Made by a program: the position numbers and the translations under genes. Below are positions 19,880 to 32,244 of a DNA stretch of 64,000 bases, piece after piece. The DNA is from Lelliottia jeotgali (lineage in GTDB: Bacteria > Pseudomonadota > Gammaproteobacteria > Enterobacterales > Enterobacteriaceae). Within the stretch, counting starts at the first letter, position 1; each line of letters opens with the position of its first letter. The notes under the pieces are model-generated. The model did not search any database. It saw only the letters and a program-made list of their open reading frames with translations, and was not told where the DNA came from. The stretch is taken from NCBI GenBank assembly GCA_002271215.1, contig CP018628.1:4154001-4218000 (forward strand), given 5' to 3'.

Positions 19880-20563
19880 ATGCATCTTGATATCGCCTGG
19901 CAGGACGTTGATACCGTCCTGCTGGATATGGACGGCACGCTGCTCGACCTCGCCTTTGACACCCATTTCTGGCAAAAGCTGGTGCCTGAAACCTATGGCG
20001 CGCAGCAGGGCATCACTCCGGCGGAAGCGCAGGATTATATTCGCCAGCAGTATCACGCCGTGCAGCATACGCTAAACTGGTACTGCCTGGATTACTGGAG
20101 CGACAAGCTCGGTCTGGATATTTGCGCCATGACCACCGCGCAAGGGCCGAACGCGGTGCTGCGTGAAGATTCGGTGCCTTTTCTCAATGCCCTGAAAGCA
20201 AGTGGCAAGCGCCGTATTCTGCTGACTAACGCGCATCCGCACAATCTGGCGGTGAAGCTCGAACATACCGGGTTGGCGTCGCACCTTGATTTATTACTTT
20301 CCACCCACACATTTGGTTATCCGAAAGAGGATCAGCGATTGTGGCAGGCGGTGGCACAAGAGACCGGTTTGCAGCCAGAAAGAACGTTATTCATTGATGA
20401 CAGTGAACCGATTCTGGATTCGGCGGCAAAATTCGGTATTCGCTATTGCCTGGGCGTGACGAATCCTGATTCCGGCCTGGCGGATAAAAGCTATCTGCGG
20501 CATCCGGCACTCAACGACTATCGCCGGATGATCCCCTCACTCAACGTGAAGGAGACGCCATGA
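19880..20563 (+). CDS. yrfG: GMP/IMP nucleotidase YrfG (HAD family)
   Basis: 227 residues. HAD-type phosphatase with motif I LLDMDGTLLDL near residue 16, motif II ILLTNA, and C-terminal LFIDDSEPIL. The E. coli homologue is a purine 5'-nucleotidase (GMP, IMP). Its stop overlaps hslR by 4 bp, and it belongs to the yrfG-hslR-hslO transcript. Confidence 0.94.
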   Translation: MHLDIAWQDVDTVLLDMDGTLLDLAFDTHFWQKLVPETYGAQQGITPAEAQDYIRQQYHAVQHTLNWYCLDYWSDKLGLDICAMTTAQGPNAVLREDSVPFLNALKASGKRRILLTNAHPHNLAVKLEHTGLASHLDLLLSTHTFGYPKEDQRLWQAVAQETGLQPERTLFIDDSEPILDSAAKFGIRYCLGVTNPDSGLADKSYLRHPALNDYRRMIPSLNVKETP

Positions 20564-20961
20564 AAGATAAACCCTCCGAGGGGGTAAGACTGGATAAATG
20601 GCTGTGGGCCGCCCGTTTTTATAAAACGCGCGCTCTGGCCCGCGAAATGGTCGATGGCGGTAAGGTCCATTACAACGGGCAACGCAGTAAACCAAGTAAG
20701 CTTGTCGAACTGAACGCCACGCTGACACTGCGCCAGGGTAACGATGAACGCACGGTGATCGTCAAAGCCGTTACCGAAAATCGTCGCCCGGCAACCGAAG
20801 CGGTCCTGATGTATGAAGAGACGACAGAGAGCGTTGAAAAGCGCGAGAAAGTGGCGCTGGCACGCAAGATGAATGCCCTGACCATGCCGCATCCGGACAG
20901 GCGACCGGATAAAAAAGAACGTCGCGACCTGATGAAATTTAAACACGGCGAACATGAGTAA
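20560..20961 (+). CDS. hslR: Heat-shock protein 15, ribosome-associated HslR
   Basis: 133-residue S4-domain RNA-binding protein that recognises 50S subunits carrying stalled nascent chains with tRNA. S4 motif [28 protein letters not shown] near residues 9-37, then a basic C-terminal tail ([11 protein letters not shown]). Coupled to yrfG by a 4-bp overlap and followed by hslO after 23 bp. Confidence 0.96.
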   Translation: MKDKPSEGVRLDKWLWAARFYKTRALAREMVDGGKVHYNGQRSKPSKLVELNATLTLRQGNDERTVIVKAVTENRRPATEAVLMYEETTESVEKREKVALARKMNALTMPHPDRRPDKKERRDLMKFKHGEHE

Positions 20962-20984
20962 TCGCCGTTCGAAGAGAGAAAAAT

Positions 20985-21863
20985 ATGTCCCAACACGACC
21001 AATTACATCGCTATCTGTTTGAGCAATTTGCCGTTCGCGGCGAGCTGGTTACGGTATCCGAAACCTGGAAACAGATTATGGAAAACCACAGCTACCCGCA
21101 GCCGGTGAAGACCATCCTCGGCGAGCTGCTGGTCGCGACCAGCCTGCTGACGGCAACGCTTAAGTTTGCAGGCGACATCACCGTACAATTGCAGGGTGAT
21201 GGCCCGATGACGCTGGCGGTGATCAACGGCAATAACCAGCAGCAGATGCGCGGTGTGGCTCGCGTTCAGGGAGAAGTCCCGGAAGGTGCCGATCTTAAAA
21301 CGCTGGTCGGCAACGGTTTCCTGGTGATCACGATTACCCCAGAAGAAGGCGAGCGCTATCAGGGCGTAGTGGGTCTGGAAGGCGATACTTTGGCCGCCTG
21401 CCTGGAAGATTACTTCATGCGTTCCGAACAGCTGCCAACGCGCCTGTTTATCCGCACAGGCGTGGTGGACGGGCAACTGGCGGCGGGCGGTATGCTGCTG
21501 CAGGTTCTGCCTGCACAGAATGCCCAGGGCAATGATTTCGATCACCTGGCGGCTCTGACTGAAACCATCAAAACTGAAGAGCTGTCCACGCTGCCAGCGA
21601 ACGAAGTGCTGTGGCGTCTGTACCACGAAGAAGAGGTGACGCTGTACGATCCGCAGGACGTAGAGTTCAAATGTACCTGTTCTCGTGAACGCTGTGCGGG
21701 CGCGCTGCGTACCCTGCCGGATGAAGAGATCGACAGCATCATGGCTGAAGACGGCGAAATCGATATGAACTGTGACTACTGTGGTTCTCACTACGTGTTC
21801 AATTCGATGGACATCGCCGAGATCCGCAACAACGCCTCCCCGGCAGACCCACAGGTTCATTAA
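20985..21863 (+). CDS. hslO: Hsp33 redox-activated chaperone
   Basis: 292 residues, identical to the E. coli length. A cytoplasmic holdase chaperone switched on by oxidation. The C-terminal zinc-binding redox switch is complete: CTCSRERC provides the CXC pair and NCDYCG the CXXC pair. Last gene of yrfG-hslR-hslO. In E. coli it is followed by yhgE, absent here. Confidence 0.97.
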   Translation: MSQHDQLHRYLFEQFAVRGELVTVSETWKQIMENHSYPQPVKTILGELLVATSLLTATLKFAGDITVQLQGDGPMTLAVINGNNQQQMRGVARVQGEVPEGADLKTLVGNGFLVITITPEEGERYQGVVGLEGDTLAACLEDYFMRSEQLPTRLFIRTGVVDGQLAAGGMLLQVLPAQNAQGNDFDHLAALTETIKTEELSTLPANEVLWRLYHEEEVTLYDPQDVEFKCTCSRERCAGALRTLPDEEIDSIMAEDGEIDMNCDYCGSHYVFNSMDIAEIRNNASPADPQVH

Positions 21864-22194
21864 TGCCTCCTCCCCTCACTTCCGGTGAGGGGAAAACTTG
21901 CCTTTAAGCTGAATCGTTTTTCGTAATGTAACCCTTACGTAACTTTCTTACATGTATGCGATTACATTCACATTCTTCCGGTTAAATACTCCATGATTTA
22001 ACCTTTTGAGAACATTTCCCCCCACAAAAAAGCGAATCCTGCGATAATCCGCCCTGCTTCGTGACAGGAGTCACAGCGTTTTCCGTCAGGAAGGGTTTTG
22101 TCCAGATACGTAAATCTATGAGCCCCGTCGCGGTTAACATCCTAAGAAAAACCCTACAATTTCAGGCAGTACATATTGGCTAAGGAGCAGTGAC
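21864..22194. promoter_or_regulatory. hslO-pckA intergenic region with CRP-like site at 22060
   Basis: 330 bp without a gene. Besides the hslO hairpin it holds a near-perfect CRP-type palindrome at 22060-22075 (CGTGACAGGAGTCACA, core GTGA-N6-TCAC) about 120 bp before pckA. pckA is cAMP-CRP-activated in E. coli, so this is probably its activator site. The pckA ATG is preceded by AAGGAG. Confidence 0.7.
21872..21892 (+). terminator. Hairpin after hslO
   Basis: CCCCTCAC-TTCCG-GTGAGGGG stem-loop 8 bp after the hslO stop. Flanked by AAAACTTG rather than a T tract, so it may be an RNA-stabilising hairpin or Rho-assisted terminator. Confidence 0.5.
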
Positions 22195-23811
22195 ATGCGC
22201 GTTAAAGATTTAACCCCGCAAGATCTCATGGCTTATGGTATCAACGACGTCCAGGAAATCGTCTACAACCCCGATTACGATACGCTGTATCAGGAAGAGC
22301 TCAATCCAGCACTGGAAGGATACGAGCGAGGTGTGTTGACGAACACTGGTGCTATCGCCGTGGACACCGGGATTTTTACCGGCCGTTCGCCGAAAGATAA
22401 GTATATCGTCCGTGACGACACCACCCGCGATACGCTGTGGTGGGCAGATAACGGTAAAGGGAAGAACGACAATAAGCCGCTCTCCCAGGACACCTGGCAG
22501 CATCTGAAAGGACTCGTCACTCATCAACTCTCCGGCAAGCGCCTGTTCATTATTGATGCCTTCTGTGGCGCCAATGCCGACACCCGTCTTTCAGTGCGCT
22601 TCATTACCGAAGTTGCCTGGCAGGCGCATTTCGTGAAGAACATGTTTATTCGCCCGACCGATGAGGAATTACAGGATTTCGAGCCTGATTTCATCGTGAT
22701 GAACGGTGCGAAATGCACTAACCCTCAGTGGAAAGAGCAGGGCCTGAACTCGGAAAACTTCATCGCCTTCAACCTGACCGAGCGCATCCAGCTTATCGGC
22801 GGCACCTGGTACGGTGGCGAAATGAAGAAAGGGATGTTCTCGGTGATGAACTACCTGCTACCGCTGCAGGGCATTGCCTCCATGCACTGCTCTGCTAACG
22901 TTGGTGAAGAAGGTGATGTGGCGGTATTCTTTGGCCTCTCCGGCACCGGCAAAACCACCCTTTCCACCGATCCGAAGCGCCGTCTGATTGGCGACGATGA
23001 ACACGGCTGGGACGATGACGGCGTGTTCAACTTCGAAGGCGGCTGCTACGCCAAAACGATCCGCCTGTCGGCAGAAGCGGAACCGGACATTTTCGGTGCC
23101 ATCCGCCGCGATGCGCTGCTGGAAAACGTCACCGTGCGTGCCGATGGAAGCGTCGATTTTGACGATGCCTCGAAAACCGAAAACACCCGCGTGTCGTATC
23201 CGATCTATCACATCGATAATATCGTGAAGCCGGTGTCCAAAGCGGGCCACGCCTCGAAAGTGATCTTCCTCACCGCCGATGCGTTTGGCGTGCTGCCACC
23301 GGTTTCCCGCCTGACGGCCAGCCAGACGCAGTATCACTTCCTGTCCGGTTTTACGGCGAAACTGGCCGGCACCGAGCGCGGTGTGACTGAACCGACGCCA
23401 ACCTTCTCCGCCTGCTTCGGCGCGGCGTTCCTGTCCCTGCACCCGACGCAATACGCCGAAGTGCTGGTGAAACGTATGCAAGCCGCAGGCGCGCAGGCGT
23501 ATCTGGTGAACACCGGCTGGAACGGGACGGGTAAACGCATCTCCATCAAGGATACGCGTGCGATTATCGACGCGATTATCGATGGTTCGCTGGATGATGC
23601 GGAAACCTTCACTCTGCCCATGTTCGATCTGGCGATCCCAACGGCGCTGCCGGGCGTGGATACGCATATCCTCGACCCGCGCAATACCTACGGCTCACCG
23701 GAACAGTGGCAAGAGAAGGCCGAAACGCTGGCGAAGCTGTTTATTGAAAACTTTGAGAAGTACACCGATACGCCAGCAGGTGCGGCGTTGGTGAGTGCAG
23801 GACCAAGGTAA
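22195..23811 (+). CDS. pckA: Phosphoenolpyruvate carboxykinase (ATP)
   Basis: Gluconeogenic enzyme converting oxaloacetate plus ATP to PEP. 538 residues (E. coli 540). Contains the PEPCK P-loop [16 protein letters not shown] (near residues 245-260), the substrate-binding TGRSPKDKY near residue 64, and metal-binding [15 protein letters not shown]. Strong AAGGAG ribosome-binding site. A UUCG-loop terminator follows immediately; envZ is convergent. Confidence 0.98.
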   Translation: MRVKDLTPQDLMAYGINDVQEIVYNPDYDTLYQEELNPALEGYERGVLTNTGAIAVDTGIFTGRSPKDKYIVRDDTTRDTLWWADNGKGKNDNKPLSQDTWQHLKGLVTHQLSGKRLFIIDAFCGANADTRLSVRFITEVAWQAHFVKNMFIRPTDEELQDFEPDFIVMNGAKCTNPQWKEQGLNSENFIAFNLTERIQLIGGTWYGGEMKKGMFSVMNYLLPLQGIASMHCSANVGEEGDVAVFFGLSGTGKTTLSTDPKRRLIGDDEHGWDDDGVFNFEGGCYAKTIRLSAEAEPDIFGAIRRDALLENVTVRADGSVDFDDASKTENTRVSYPIYHIDNIVKPVSKAGHASKVIFLTADAFGVLPPVSRLTASQTQYHFLSGFTAKLAGTERGVTEPTPTFSACFGAAFLSLHPTQYAEVLVKRMQAAGAQAYLVNTGWNGTGKRISIKDTRAIIDAIIDGSLDDAETFTLPMFDLAIPTALPGVDTHILDPRNTYGSPEQWQEKAETLAKLFIENFEKYTDTPAGAALVSAGPR

Positions 23812-23815
23812 AAGC

Positions 23816-23843
23816 AAAACGGCAACTTCGGTTGCCGTTTTTA
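23816..23843 (+). terminator. pckA terminator, TTCG tetraloop
   Basis: Stem CGGCAAC/GTTGCCG closed by TTCG, flanked by AAAA and TTTTT, 4 bp after the pckA stop. It is the first half of the composite repeat described in findings (copies at 36599, 46652 and 60040). Confidence 0.92.
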
Positions 23844-23846
23844 ATG

Positions 23847-23873
23847 TTTTCTCCCTCTCCCTCAAGGGAGAGG
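23847..23873. repeat. CCCTCTCCC/GGGAGAGGG palindromic repeat
   Basis: CTCCCTCTCCCTCAAGGGAG followed by AGGGG, placed directly after the pckA terminator. Same palindrome as at 36631, 46613, 46684, 48419, 48489, 60076 and 61413; here the GCCGGGGTGAGGGC tail is lacking. Confidence 0.8.
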
Positions 23874-23892
23874 GGATTGTTAGGTGCGATTT

Positions 23893-25955
<2,063 letters not shown>

Positions 25956-26186
25956 TGTATGTACTCCCAAAGGTCCGGATAGTATTTCAGTACGTATTCT
26001 AAAAAAGTGCGCGTCTACGACCAGCTAATTCTGGTATAAATTCTAGTCGAAATTGTTACAAAGCATATTTAACAGCAGCTTATCTGCACATTTCATCACA
26101 TTAATCATTATTAATCCTGTCTGGTAAGCTATGTGGTACGTAATGTGCGTAATGTCTGCAACTGAGTCGAGTCTTAAGGTCACACC
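25956..26186. promoter_or_regulatory. Divergent ompR-greB promoter region
   Basis: 231 bp, distinctly A/T-rich (for example TTAACAGCAGC and CATTAATCATTATTAATCC). It should contain the ompR-envZ promoters and that of greB. No operator is named because none is clear by eye. Confidence 0.5.
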
Positions 26187-26660
26187 ATGAAAACGCCGCT
26201 AATCACCCGCGAAGGGTACGAAAAACTCAAAAAAGAGATGGATTACCTCTGGCGGGAAGAGCGCCCGGAAGTGACCAAAAAAGTGACCTGGGCGGCCAGT
26301 CTCGGCGACCGCAGTGAGAACGCTGACTATCAGTATAATAAGAAACGCCTGCGCGAGATTGACAGACGCGTCCGTTATCTCACCAAATGCCTTGAGAACC
26401 TAAGAATTGTTGATTATTCCCCGCAGCAAGAGGACAAAGTGTTCTTCGGCGCGTGGGTAGAAATTGAGAATGATGATGGCGATATCCGCCGCTTTCGCAT
26501 TGTCGGCTACGATGAAATTTTTGGTCGTAAGGATTACATCTCGATCGACTCGCCGATGGCTCGCGCGCTGCTCAAAAAGGAAGTCGGTGATTTAACCATC
26601 GTCCAGACGCCCGGCGGCGAAGCCAGCTGGTACGTCAACGAAATTGAGTACGTTAAATAG
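26187..26660 (+). CDS. greB: Transcription elongation factor GreB
   Basis: 157 residues. Binds the RNA polymerase secondary channel and stimulates cleavage of backtracked RNA. N-terminal coiled coil with the catalytic-tip acidic residues in SLGDRSENADYQYNKKRLRE, then the C-terminal FKBP-like domain. Length and sequence match GreB rather than GreA (basic patch with RRVRYLTKCLENL). Followed by yhgF after 87 bp. Confidence 0.96.
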   Translation: MKTPLITREGYEKLKKEMDYLWREERPEVTKKVTWAASLGDRSENADYQYNKKRLREIDRRVRYLTKCLENLRIVDYSPQQEDKVFFGAWVEIENDDGDIRRFRIVGYDEIFGRKDYISIDSPMARALLKKEVGDLTIVQTPGGEASWYVNEIEYVK

Positions 26661-26747
26661 TCCGAGAGCACCCTCCACGGCTGGCATTTTCGCGTGTCAG
26701 CCCGTATAACTATCCCCCTGTTTTTCGATAAACCAGATGACAAAGCC

Positions 26748-29075
26748 ATGATGAAAGATTCGCTCTGCCGCATTATTGCGGGTGAACTTCAGGCCAGAGC
26801 CGAGCAGGTAGAAGCTGCCGTTCGCCTGCTTGATGAAGGGAACACCGTGCCGTTTATTGCACGTTATCGTAAGGAAGTCACCGGCGGTCTGGATGACACG
26901 CAGCTGCGCAACCTGGAGACCCGTCTGGGCTACCTGCGCGAGCTGGAAGACCGTCGTCAGGCCATTCTCAAATCCATCGGCGAGCAGGGCAAACTGACCG
27001 ATGCGCTGGCAGGTGCTATCAACGGCACGATGAGCAAAACCGAGCTCGAAGACCTCTATCTGCCGTACAAACCTAAGCGCCGCACCCGCGGGCAGATTGC
27101 GATTGAAGCAGGCCTTGAGCCGCTGGCGGATCTGCTGTGGAACACCCCGTCACACGATCCGGAAACGGAAGCCGCGAAATTTATCGACGCGGAAAAAGGC
27201 GTGGCCGATACCAAAGCCGCCCTCGACGGTGCGCGCTATATCCTGATGGAGCGTTTTGCCGAAGACGCCGCGCTGCTCTCCAAAGTGCGTGATTATCTGT
27301 GGAAAAATGCCCATATCGTCTCGACCGTGGTGAGCGGTAAAGAAGAGGAAGGTGCGAAATTCCGCGACTACTTCGATCATCATGAACCGATCTCCACCGC
27401 TCCGTCGCATCGTGCGCTGGCGATGTTCCGTGGCCGTAACGAAGGTATACTGCAACTCTCGCTCAATGCCGATCCGCAGTTCGACGAACCGCCAAAAGAG
27501 AGTTATTGCGAACAAATTATTACCAGCCATCTCGGCCTGCGTCTGAATAATGCTCCGGCAGACAGCTGGCGCAAAGGCGTGGTGAGCTGGACCTGGCGCA
27601 TCAAAGTGCTGATGCACCTCGAAACCGAACTGATGGGCACCGTGCGCGAACGCGCAGAAGACGAAGCGATTAACGTCTTTGCCCGAAACCTGCATGACCT
27701 GCTGATGGCCGCACCAGCTGGCCTGCGAGCCACTATGGGTCTCGATCCGGGCCTGCGTACTGGCGTGAAAGTGGCCGTTGTCGACGGGACCGGCAAACTG
27801 GTCGCGACCGACACCATCTATCCGCACACCGGCCAGGCCGCGAAAGCCGCCGTGGTGGTTGCCGCCCTGTGTGAAAAATACAACGTTGAACTGGTGGCGA
27901 TCGGAAACGGTACCGCATCGCGCGAAACCGAACGCTTCTTCCTCGACGTGCAGGAGCAGTTCCCGAAAGTCACCGCGCAGAAAGTGATCGTCAGCGAAGC
28001 CGGAGCGTCAGTTTATTCCGCGTCCGAACTGGCGGCGCTCGAGTTCCCGGACCTCGACGTTTCCCTGCGCGGCGCGGTCTCTATCGCCCGCCGCCTGCAA
28101 GATCCGCTGGCAGAGCTGGTGAAAATCGATCCGAAATCGATCGGTGTCGGCCAGTATCAGCACGACGTGAGTCAGACTCAACTGGCGCGCCGTCTGGATG
28201 CGGTGGTGGAAGACTGCGTAAACGCCGTCGGTGTAGACCTGAACACCGCCTCCGTTGCTCTGCTGACCCGCGTGGCAGGCCTGACCCGCATGATGGCGCA
28301 GAATATCGTCTCCTGGCGCGATGAGAACGGTCAGTTCCAGAACCGCCAGCAGTTGTTGAAGGTGAGCCGTCTCGGGCCGAAAGCCTTTGAGCAGTGCGCG
28401 GGCTTCCTGCGTATCAACCACGGCGATAACCCGCTGGATGCCTCAACCGTTCACCCGGAAGCTTATCCGGTGGTGGAGCGTATTCTGGCTGCCACTCAGC
28501 AGGCGCTGAAAGACCTGATGGGCAACAGCACCAATCTGCGTGACCTGAAAGCCGTCGATTTCACCGACGACAAATTCGGCGTGCCAACCGTCTCCGACAT
28601 CATCAAAGAGCTGGAAAAACCAGGTCGCGACCCGCGCCCTGAGTTTAAAACGGCGAAGTTTGCCGAAGGCGTTGAAACGATGAAAGATCTGCAGCCGGGA
28701 ATGGTGCTGGAAGGCGCGGTAACAAACGTCACCAATTTTGGTGCCTTTGTCGATATCGGCGTGCATCAGGACGGTTTAGTGCATATCTCTTCCCTGGCCG
28801 ATAAGTTCGTGGAAGACCCGCATACCGTGGTCAAAGCGGGCGATATCGTGAAGGTGAAAGTGCTGGAAGTGGATATGCAGCGCAAGCGTATCGCGCTGAC
28901 GATGCGTCTTGACGAGCAGCCAGGCGAAACCAACGCTCGTCGTAATAACGGCGGCGGCGCGCGCGAGCAATCCCGTCCAGCAGCCAAAGCCGCGAAACCA
29001 CGCCCTCAGGCTCAGCCTGCCGGTAACAGCGCGATGATGGATGCGCTGGCCGCCGCGATGGGCAAAAAACGTTAA
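26748..29075 (+). CDS. yhgF: Tex-family RNA-binding protein YhgF
   Basis: 775 residues. Tex family, associated with transcription and ribosome/RNA quality control. Order: N-terminal helical Tex domain, central YqgF-like RNase H fold starting LGLDPG-type motif ([19 protein letters not shown]), helix-hairpin-helix motifs ([20 protein letters not shown] and [20 protein letters not shown]), and a C-terminal S1 domain ([20 protein letters not shown]). A basic low-complexity tail follows. Start at 26748 ([13 protein letters not shown]) matches E. coli; an in-frame ATG 18 codons upstream lies in intergenic sequence. Confidence 0.95.
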   Translation: MMKDSLCRIIAGELQARAEQVEAAVRLLDEGNTVPFIARYRKEVTGGLDDTQLRNLETRLGYLRELEDRRQAILKSIGEQGKLTDALAGAINGTMSKTELEDLYLPYKPKRRTRGQIAIEAGLEPLADLLWNTPSHDPETEAAKFIDAEKGVADTKAALDGARYILMERFAEDAALLSKVRDYLWKNAHIVSTVVSGKEEEGAKFRDYFDHHEPISTAPSHRALAMFRGRNEGILQLSLNADPQFDEPPKESYCEQIITSHLGLRLNNAPADSWRKGVVSWTWRIKVLMHLETELMGTVRERAEDEAINVFARNLHDLLMAAPAGLRATMGLDPGLRTGVKVAVVDGTGKLVATDTIYPHTGQAAKAAVVVAALCEKYNVELVAIGNGTASRETERFFLDVQEQFPKVTAQKVIVSEAGASVYSASELAALEFPDLDVSLRGAVSIARRLQDPLAELVKIDPKSIGVGQYQHDVSQTQLARRLDAVVEDCVNAVGVDLNTASVALLTRVAGLTRMMAQNIVSWRDENGQFQNRQQLLKVSRLGPKAFEQCAGFLRINHGDNPLDASTVHPEAYPVVERILAATQQALKDLMGNSTNLRDLKAVDFTDDKFGVPTVSDIIKELEKPGRDPRPEFKTAKFAEGVETMKDLQPGMVLEGAVTNVTNFGAFVDIGVHQDGLVHISSLADKFVEDPHTVVKAGDIVKVKVLEVDMQRKRIALTMRLDEQPGETNARRNNGGGAREQSRPAAKAAKPRPQAQPAGNSAMMDALAAAMGKKR

Positions 29076-29084
29076 TGTCCCCCA

Positions 29085-29113
29085 TTTGCCCGGCTGAATG
29101 TTGGCCGGGCAAA
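29085..29113 (+). terminator. Hairpin after yhgF
   Basis: TTTGCCCGGC and GCCGGGCAAA arms with a 9-base loop, 9 bp after the stop. Strong stem, but a weak T tract; it probably ends the yhgF transcript. Confidence 0.6.
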
Positions 29114-29279
29114 CGCAGTATCGCCCGACAATCACACCGCAATAAGCTGGAATAAATAAGAACGTACTCACTCATTTATTAGTAAATATGGAACCGATTG
29201 CATATCCATATTTATACCAACGATTATCACTTAGTTAACAAATTAATAATTCATACCTCACTCCCCATCTCATTAAAAA

Positions 29280-29293
29280 TTGAGCAAGGTCAA
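29280..29293. promoter_or_regulatory. FNR-like site upstream of feoA
   Basis: TTGAGCAAGGTCAA matches the FNR consensus TTGAT-N4-ATCAA at most positions. The feo operon is induced anaerobically by FNR in E. coli, and the position (about 130 bp before feoA) fits. The 336-bp region 29076-29411 holds only this, the yhgF hairpin and the Fur-like site. Confidence 0.55.
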
Positions 29294-29350
29294 ACAGTCC
29301 TCGAATTAATGTCCATATGAACATCCGGTCACATTTTAAATATTGCTGAT

Positions 29351-29369
29351 AGAAACCATTCTCATTATC
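29351..29369. promoter_or_regulatory. Fur-like box upstream of feoA
   Basis: On the minus strand the sequence is GATAATGAGAATGGTTTCT, close to the GATAATGATAATCATTATC Fur consensus. It lies about 45 bp before the feoA ATG, where it would overlap the promoter and repress the operon when iron is plentiful. Confidence 0.7.
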
Positions 29370-29411
29370 ATGAACCTGTTGATTATTTAACCTTCGGTCA
29401 AAGTGGTTTCT

Positions 29412-29639
29412 ATGCAATACACACCAGACAGTGCCTGGAAAATTACCGGTTTTGCCCGCGAAATTAGCCCGGCGTATCGTCAAAAACTCTTGTCATTAGG
29501 CATGCTGCCTGGGTCTTCGTTTCAGGTTGTGCGCATTGCGCCATTAGGCGATCCCGTGCATATCGAAACCCGTCGCGTCAATCTGGTATTGCGTAAGAAA
29601 GACCTCGCGTTATTAGAAGTCGAAGCTTTAATCCGATAA
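29412..29639 (+). CDS. feoA: Ferrous iron transport protein A
   Basis: 75-residue SH3-like cytoplasmic accessory protein of the Feo Fe(II) uptake system. Start at the ATG 29412 ([18 protein letters not shown]) gives the E. coli length; ATG 29403 three codons upstream is possible. First gene of feoABC, 30 bp before feoB. Confidence 0.95.
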   Translation: MQYTPDSAWKITGFAREISPAYRQKLLSLGMLPGSSFQVVRIAPLGDPVHIETRRVNLVLRKKDLALLEVEALIR

Positions 29640-29669
29640 ATCGCCAGCCGTTATACCGAGTCTAAAACA

Positions 29670-31988
29670 ATGAAAAAATTAACCATTGGCTTAATTGGCA
29701 ATCCTAATTCCGGCAAGACCACCTTATTTAATCAGCTAACGGGCGCACGTCAGCGCGTCGGTAACTGGGCGGGCGTCACGGTGGAACGTAAAGAAGGCCA
29801 GTTTTCGACGACGGACCATCAGGTCACTCTCGTTGACTTACCTGGCACTTATTCGCTCACCACCATTTCATCGCAGACCTCGCTCGATGAGCAAATTGCC
29901 TGCCACTATATTCTGAGCGGCGACGCGGATTTACTGATTAACGTCGTCGATGCCTCCAATCTTGAGCGTAACTTGTACCTGACCCTGCAACTGCTGGAGC
30001 TGGGCATTCCGTGCATCGTCGCGCTGAACATGCTCGATATTGCCGAGAAGCAAAAAATTCGTATCGACATCGATGCCCTTTCAGCACGCCTTGGTTGTCC
30101 GGTGATTCCGCTGGTCTCCACCCGCGCGCGTGGGATCGACGCCCTGAAGCTAGCGGTCGATCGCCACACCGGCAATACCGATCTTGAGCTGGTTCATTAC
30201 CCGCAACCGCTGGTGCGCGAAGCCAGCATACTGGCGCAAGAAATGACCCACGCGATACCGCAGAAACAGCGCAACTGGCTGGGGCTGCAAATGCTGGAAG
30301 GCGATATCTACAGCCGTGGTTATGCGGGCAACGCCGCACAGCATCTGGATATTTCGCTGGCGCGACTGAGTGACGAAATCGACGACCCGGCGCTGCATAT
30401 CGCCGACGCACGCTATCAAAGCATCGCAGCGATTTGCGAAGTGGTCAGTAATACCCTGACCGCCGAGCCGAGCCGCTTCACCTCTGCCGTTGATAAAATT
30501 ATTCTCAACCGCTTCCTCGGCTTGCCGATCTTCCTGCTGGTGATGTACGTGATGTTCCTGCTCGCCATCAACATTGGCGGCGCGCTCCAACCGCTGTTCG
30601 ATGTCGGCTCTGTGGCCATTTTTATCCACGGCCTGCAATGGCTGGGCTACACGCTGCATCTGCCTGAATGGCTGACCATTTTCCTCGCGCAGGGGCTGGG
30701 TGGCGGTATCAACACCGTTCTGCCGCTGGTGCCGCAAATCGGCATGATGTATCTGTTCCTCTCCTTCCTTGAGGATTCCGGTTACATGGCCCGTGCTGCC
30801 TTCGTGATGGATCGCCTGATGCAGGCGCTCGGTTTGCCAGGTAAATCCTTCGTTCCACTGATTGTCGGTTTTGGCTGTAACGTTCCGTCGGTGATGGGCG
30901 CACGTACGCTGGATGCGCCGCGTGAGCGCCTGATGACCATCATGATGGCGCCGTTTATGTCCTGCGGCGCACGACTGGCGATCTTCGCAGTCTTTGCGGC
31001 GGCGTTCTTTGGCCAGGAAGGTGCGCTGGCAGTATTTTCCCTGTACCTGCTGGGTATCGTGATGGCGATTCTCACCGGCCTGATGCTCAAACACACCATC
31101 ATGCGCGGCGAAGCCTCACCGTTTGTGATGGAACTGCCGGTCTACCACGTCCCGCACATCAAAAGCCTGCTGATCCAGACCTGGCAGCGCCTGAAAGGTT
31201 TTGTTCTGCGCGCCGGTAAAGTCATTGTCATTGTCAGTATTTTCCTTAGCGCGCTGAACAGCTTTACCCTCAGCGGTCAGGCGGCGGATAACATCAACGA
31301 CTCGGCGCTGGCCTCCGTCAGCCGCGTGATCACCCCGCTGTTCAAGCCGATTGGCGTTCATGAAGATAACTGGCAGGCCACCGTTGGGCTGTTCACCGGC
31401 GCGATGGCAAAAGAAGTGGTTGTGGGCACTCTGAACACGCTGTATACGGCGGAAAATATTCAGGAAGAGGAGTTTAACCCGGCGGAATTCCACCTCGGAG
31501 ACGAGCTACTGGGCGCGGTGGATGAAACCTGGGAGAGTCTGAAAAACACCTTCAGCCTGAGCGTGCTCGCCAATCCCATCGAGGCCAGCAAAGGCGACGG
31601 TGAAATGGCAACTGGCGCGATGGGCGTAATGAGTCAGAAGTTCGGCAGCGCGTCAGCGGCCTATAGCTATCTGATCTTCGTCCTGCTCTACATTCCGTGC
31701 ATTTCCGTGATGGGGGCGATTGCCCGCGAATCCAGCCGTGGCTGGATGGGCTTCTCGGTTCTGTGGGGGCTGAACATTGCGTACTCGCTGGCGACCGTCT
31801 TCTATCAGGCCACCAACTTTAACCAGCATCCACGCTACAGCCTGGTGTGCATCCTGGCGGTTGTGTTGTTCAACGTCATCCTTATTGGCCTGCTTCGCCG
31901 CGCACGTAGCCGTGTCGACGTCAACCTGCTGGCGACCAACAAAACGGCGGCCAACTGCTGTAACAGTCCTGCTGGCGACTGCCACTAA
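29670..31988 (+). CDS. feoB: Ferrous iron permease FeoB
   Basis: 772 residues. N-terminal G domain with G1 GNPNSGKTT (residues 10-18), G3 DLPGTYSL and G4 NMLD; helical GDI domain; then the polytopic membrane permease with Gate motifs (GFGCNVPSVMGAR and YIPCISVMGA). Transports Fe(II) across the inner membrane. The C terminus ends in a cysteine-containing tail (NCCNSPAGDCH). Confidence 0.98.
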   Translation: MKKLTIGLIGNPNSGKTTLFNQLTGARQRVGNWAGVTVERKEGQFSTTDHQVTLVDLPGTYSLTTISSQTSLDEQIACHYILSGDADLLINVVDASNLERNLYLTLQLLELGIPCIVALNMLDIAEKQKIRIDIDALSARLGCPVIPLVSTRARGIDALKLAVDRHTGNTDLELVHYPQPLVREASILAQEMTHAIPQKQRNWLGLQMLEGDIYSRGYAGNAAQHLDISLARLSDEIDDPALHIADARYQSIAAICEVVSNTLTAEPSRFTSAVDKIILNRFLGLPIFLLVMYVMFLLAINIGGALQPLFDVGSVAIFIHGLQWLGYTLHLPEWLTIFLAQGLGGGINTVLPLVPQIGMMYLFLSFLEDSGYMARAAFVMDRLMQALGLPGKSFVPLIVGFGCNVPSVMGARTLDAPRERLMTIMMAPFMSCGARLAIFAVFAAAFFGQEGALAVFSLYLLGIVMAILTGLMLKHTIMRGEASPFVMELPVYHVPHIKSLLIQTWQRLKGFVLRAGKVIVIVSIFLSALNSFTLSGQAADNINDSALASVSRVITPLFKPIGVHEDNWQATVGLFTGAMAKEVVVGTLNTLYTAENIQEEEFNPAEFHLGDELLGAVDETWESLKNTFSLSVLANPIEASKGDGEMATGAMGVMSQKFGSASAAYSYLIFVLLYIPCISVMGAIARESSRGWMGFSVLWGLNIAYSLATVFYQATNFNQHPRYSLVCILAVVLFNVILIGLLRRARSRVDVNLLATNKTAANCCNSPAGDCH

Positions 31989-32001
31989 GAGGTAAGAGTT
32001 T

Positions 32002-32238
32002 ATGGCATCGATGATTCAGGTTCGTGATCTACTGGCGCTTCAGGGGCGAATGGAGGCCAGACAGTTGAGCCTTTCCCTGCACACGCCACAGCCGATGATC
32101 GATGCCATGCTCGAAAGACTGGAGGCAATGGGAAAAGCTACTCGGGTTCAGGAAGATAAGGACGACTGCTTGTCCGGTAGCTGCAAAAGCTGCCCGGAAG
32201 GGAAAGCGTGCCTGCGGGAATGGTGGGTACTGCGCTAA
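32002..32238 (+). CDS. feoC: FeoC, small winged-helix regulator of FeoB
   Basis: 78 residues: N-terminal winged helix ([20 protein letters not shown]) and a C-terminal cysteine cluster, [18 protein letters not shown], of the type that holds an oxygen-sensitive [4Fe-4S] cluster in enterobacterial FeoC. Thought to protect FeoB from FtsH proteolysis. 13 bp after feoB, GAGGT ribosome-binding site. Confidence 0.94.
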   Translation: MASMIQVRDLLALQGRMEARQLSLSLHTPQPMIDAMLERLEAMGKATRVQEDKDDCLSGSCKSCPEGKACLREWWVLR

Positions 32239-32244
32239 TGTGAT

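Noticed and set aside
30150..31094. A 314-codon minus-strand open frame opposite feoB.
   Set aside because: H/Q/R-rich shadow of feoB codons with no start signals.
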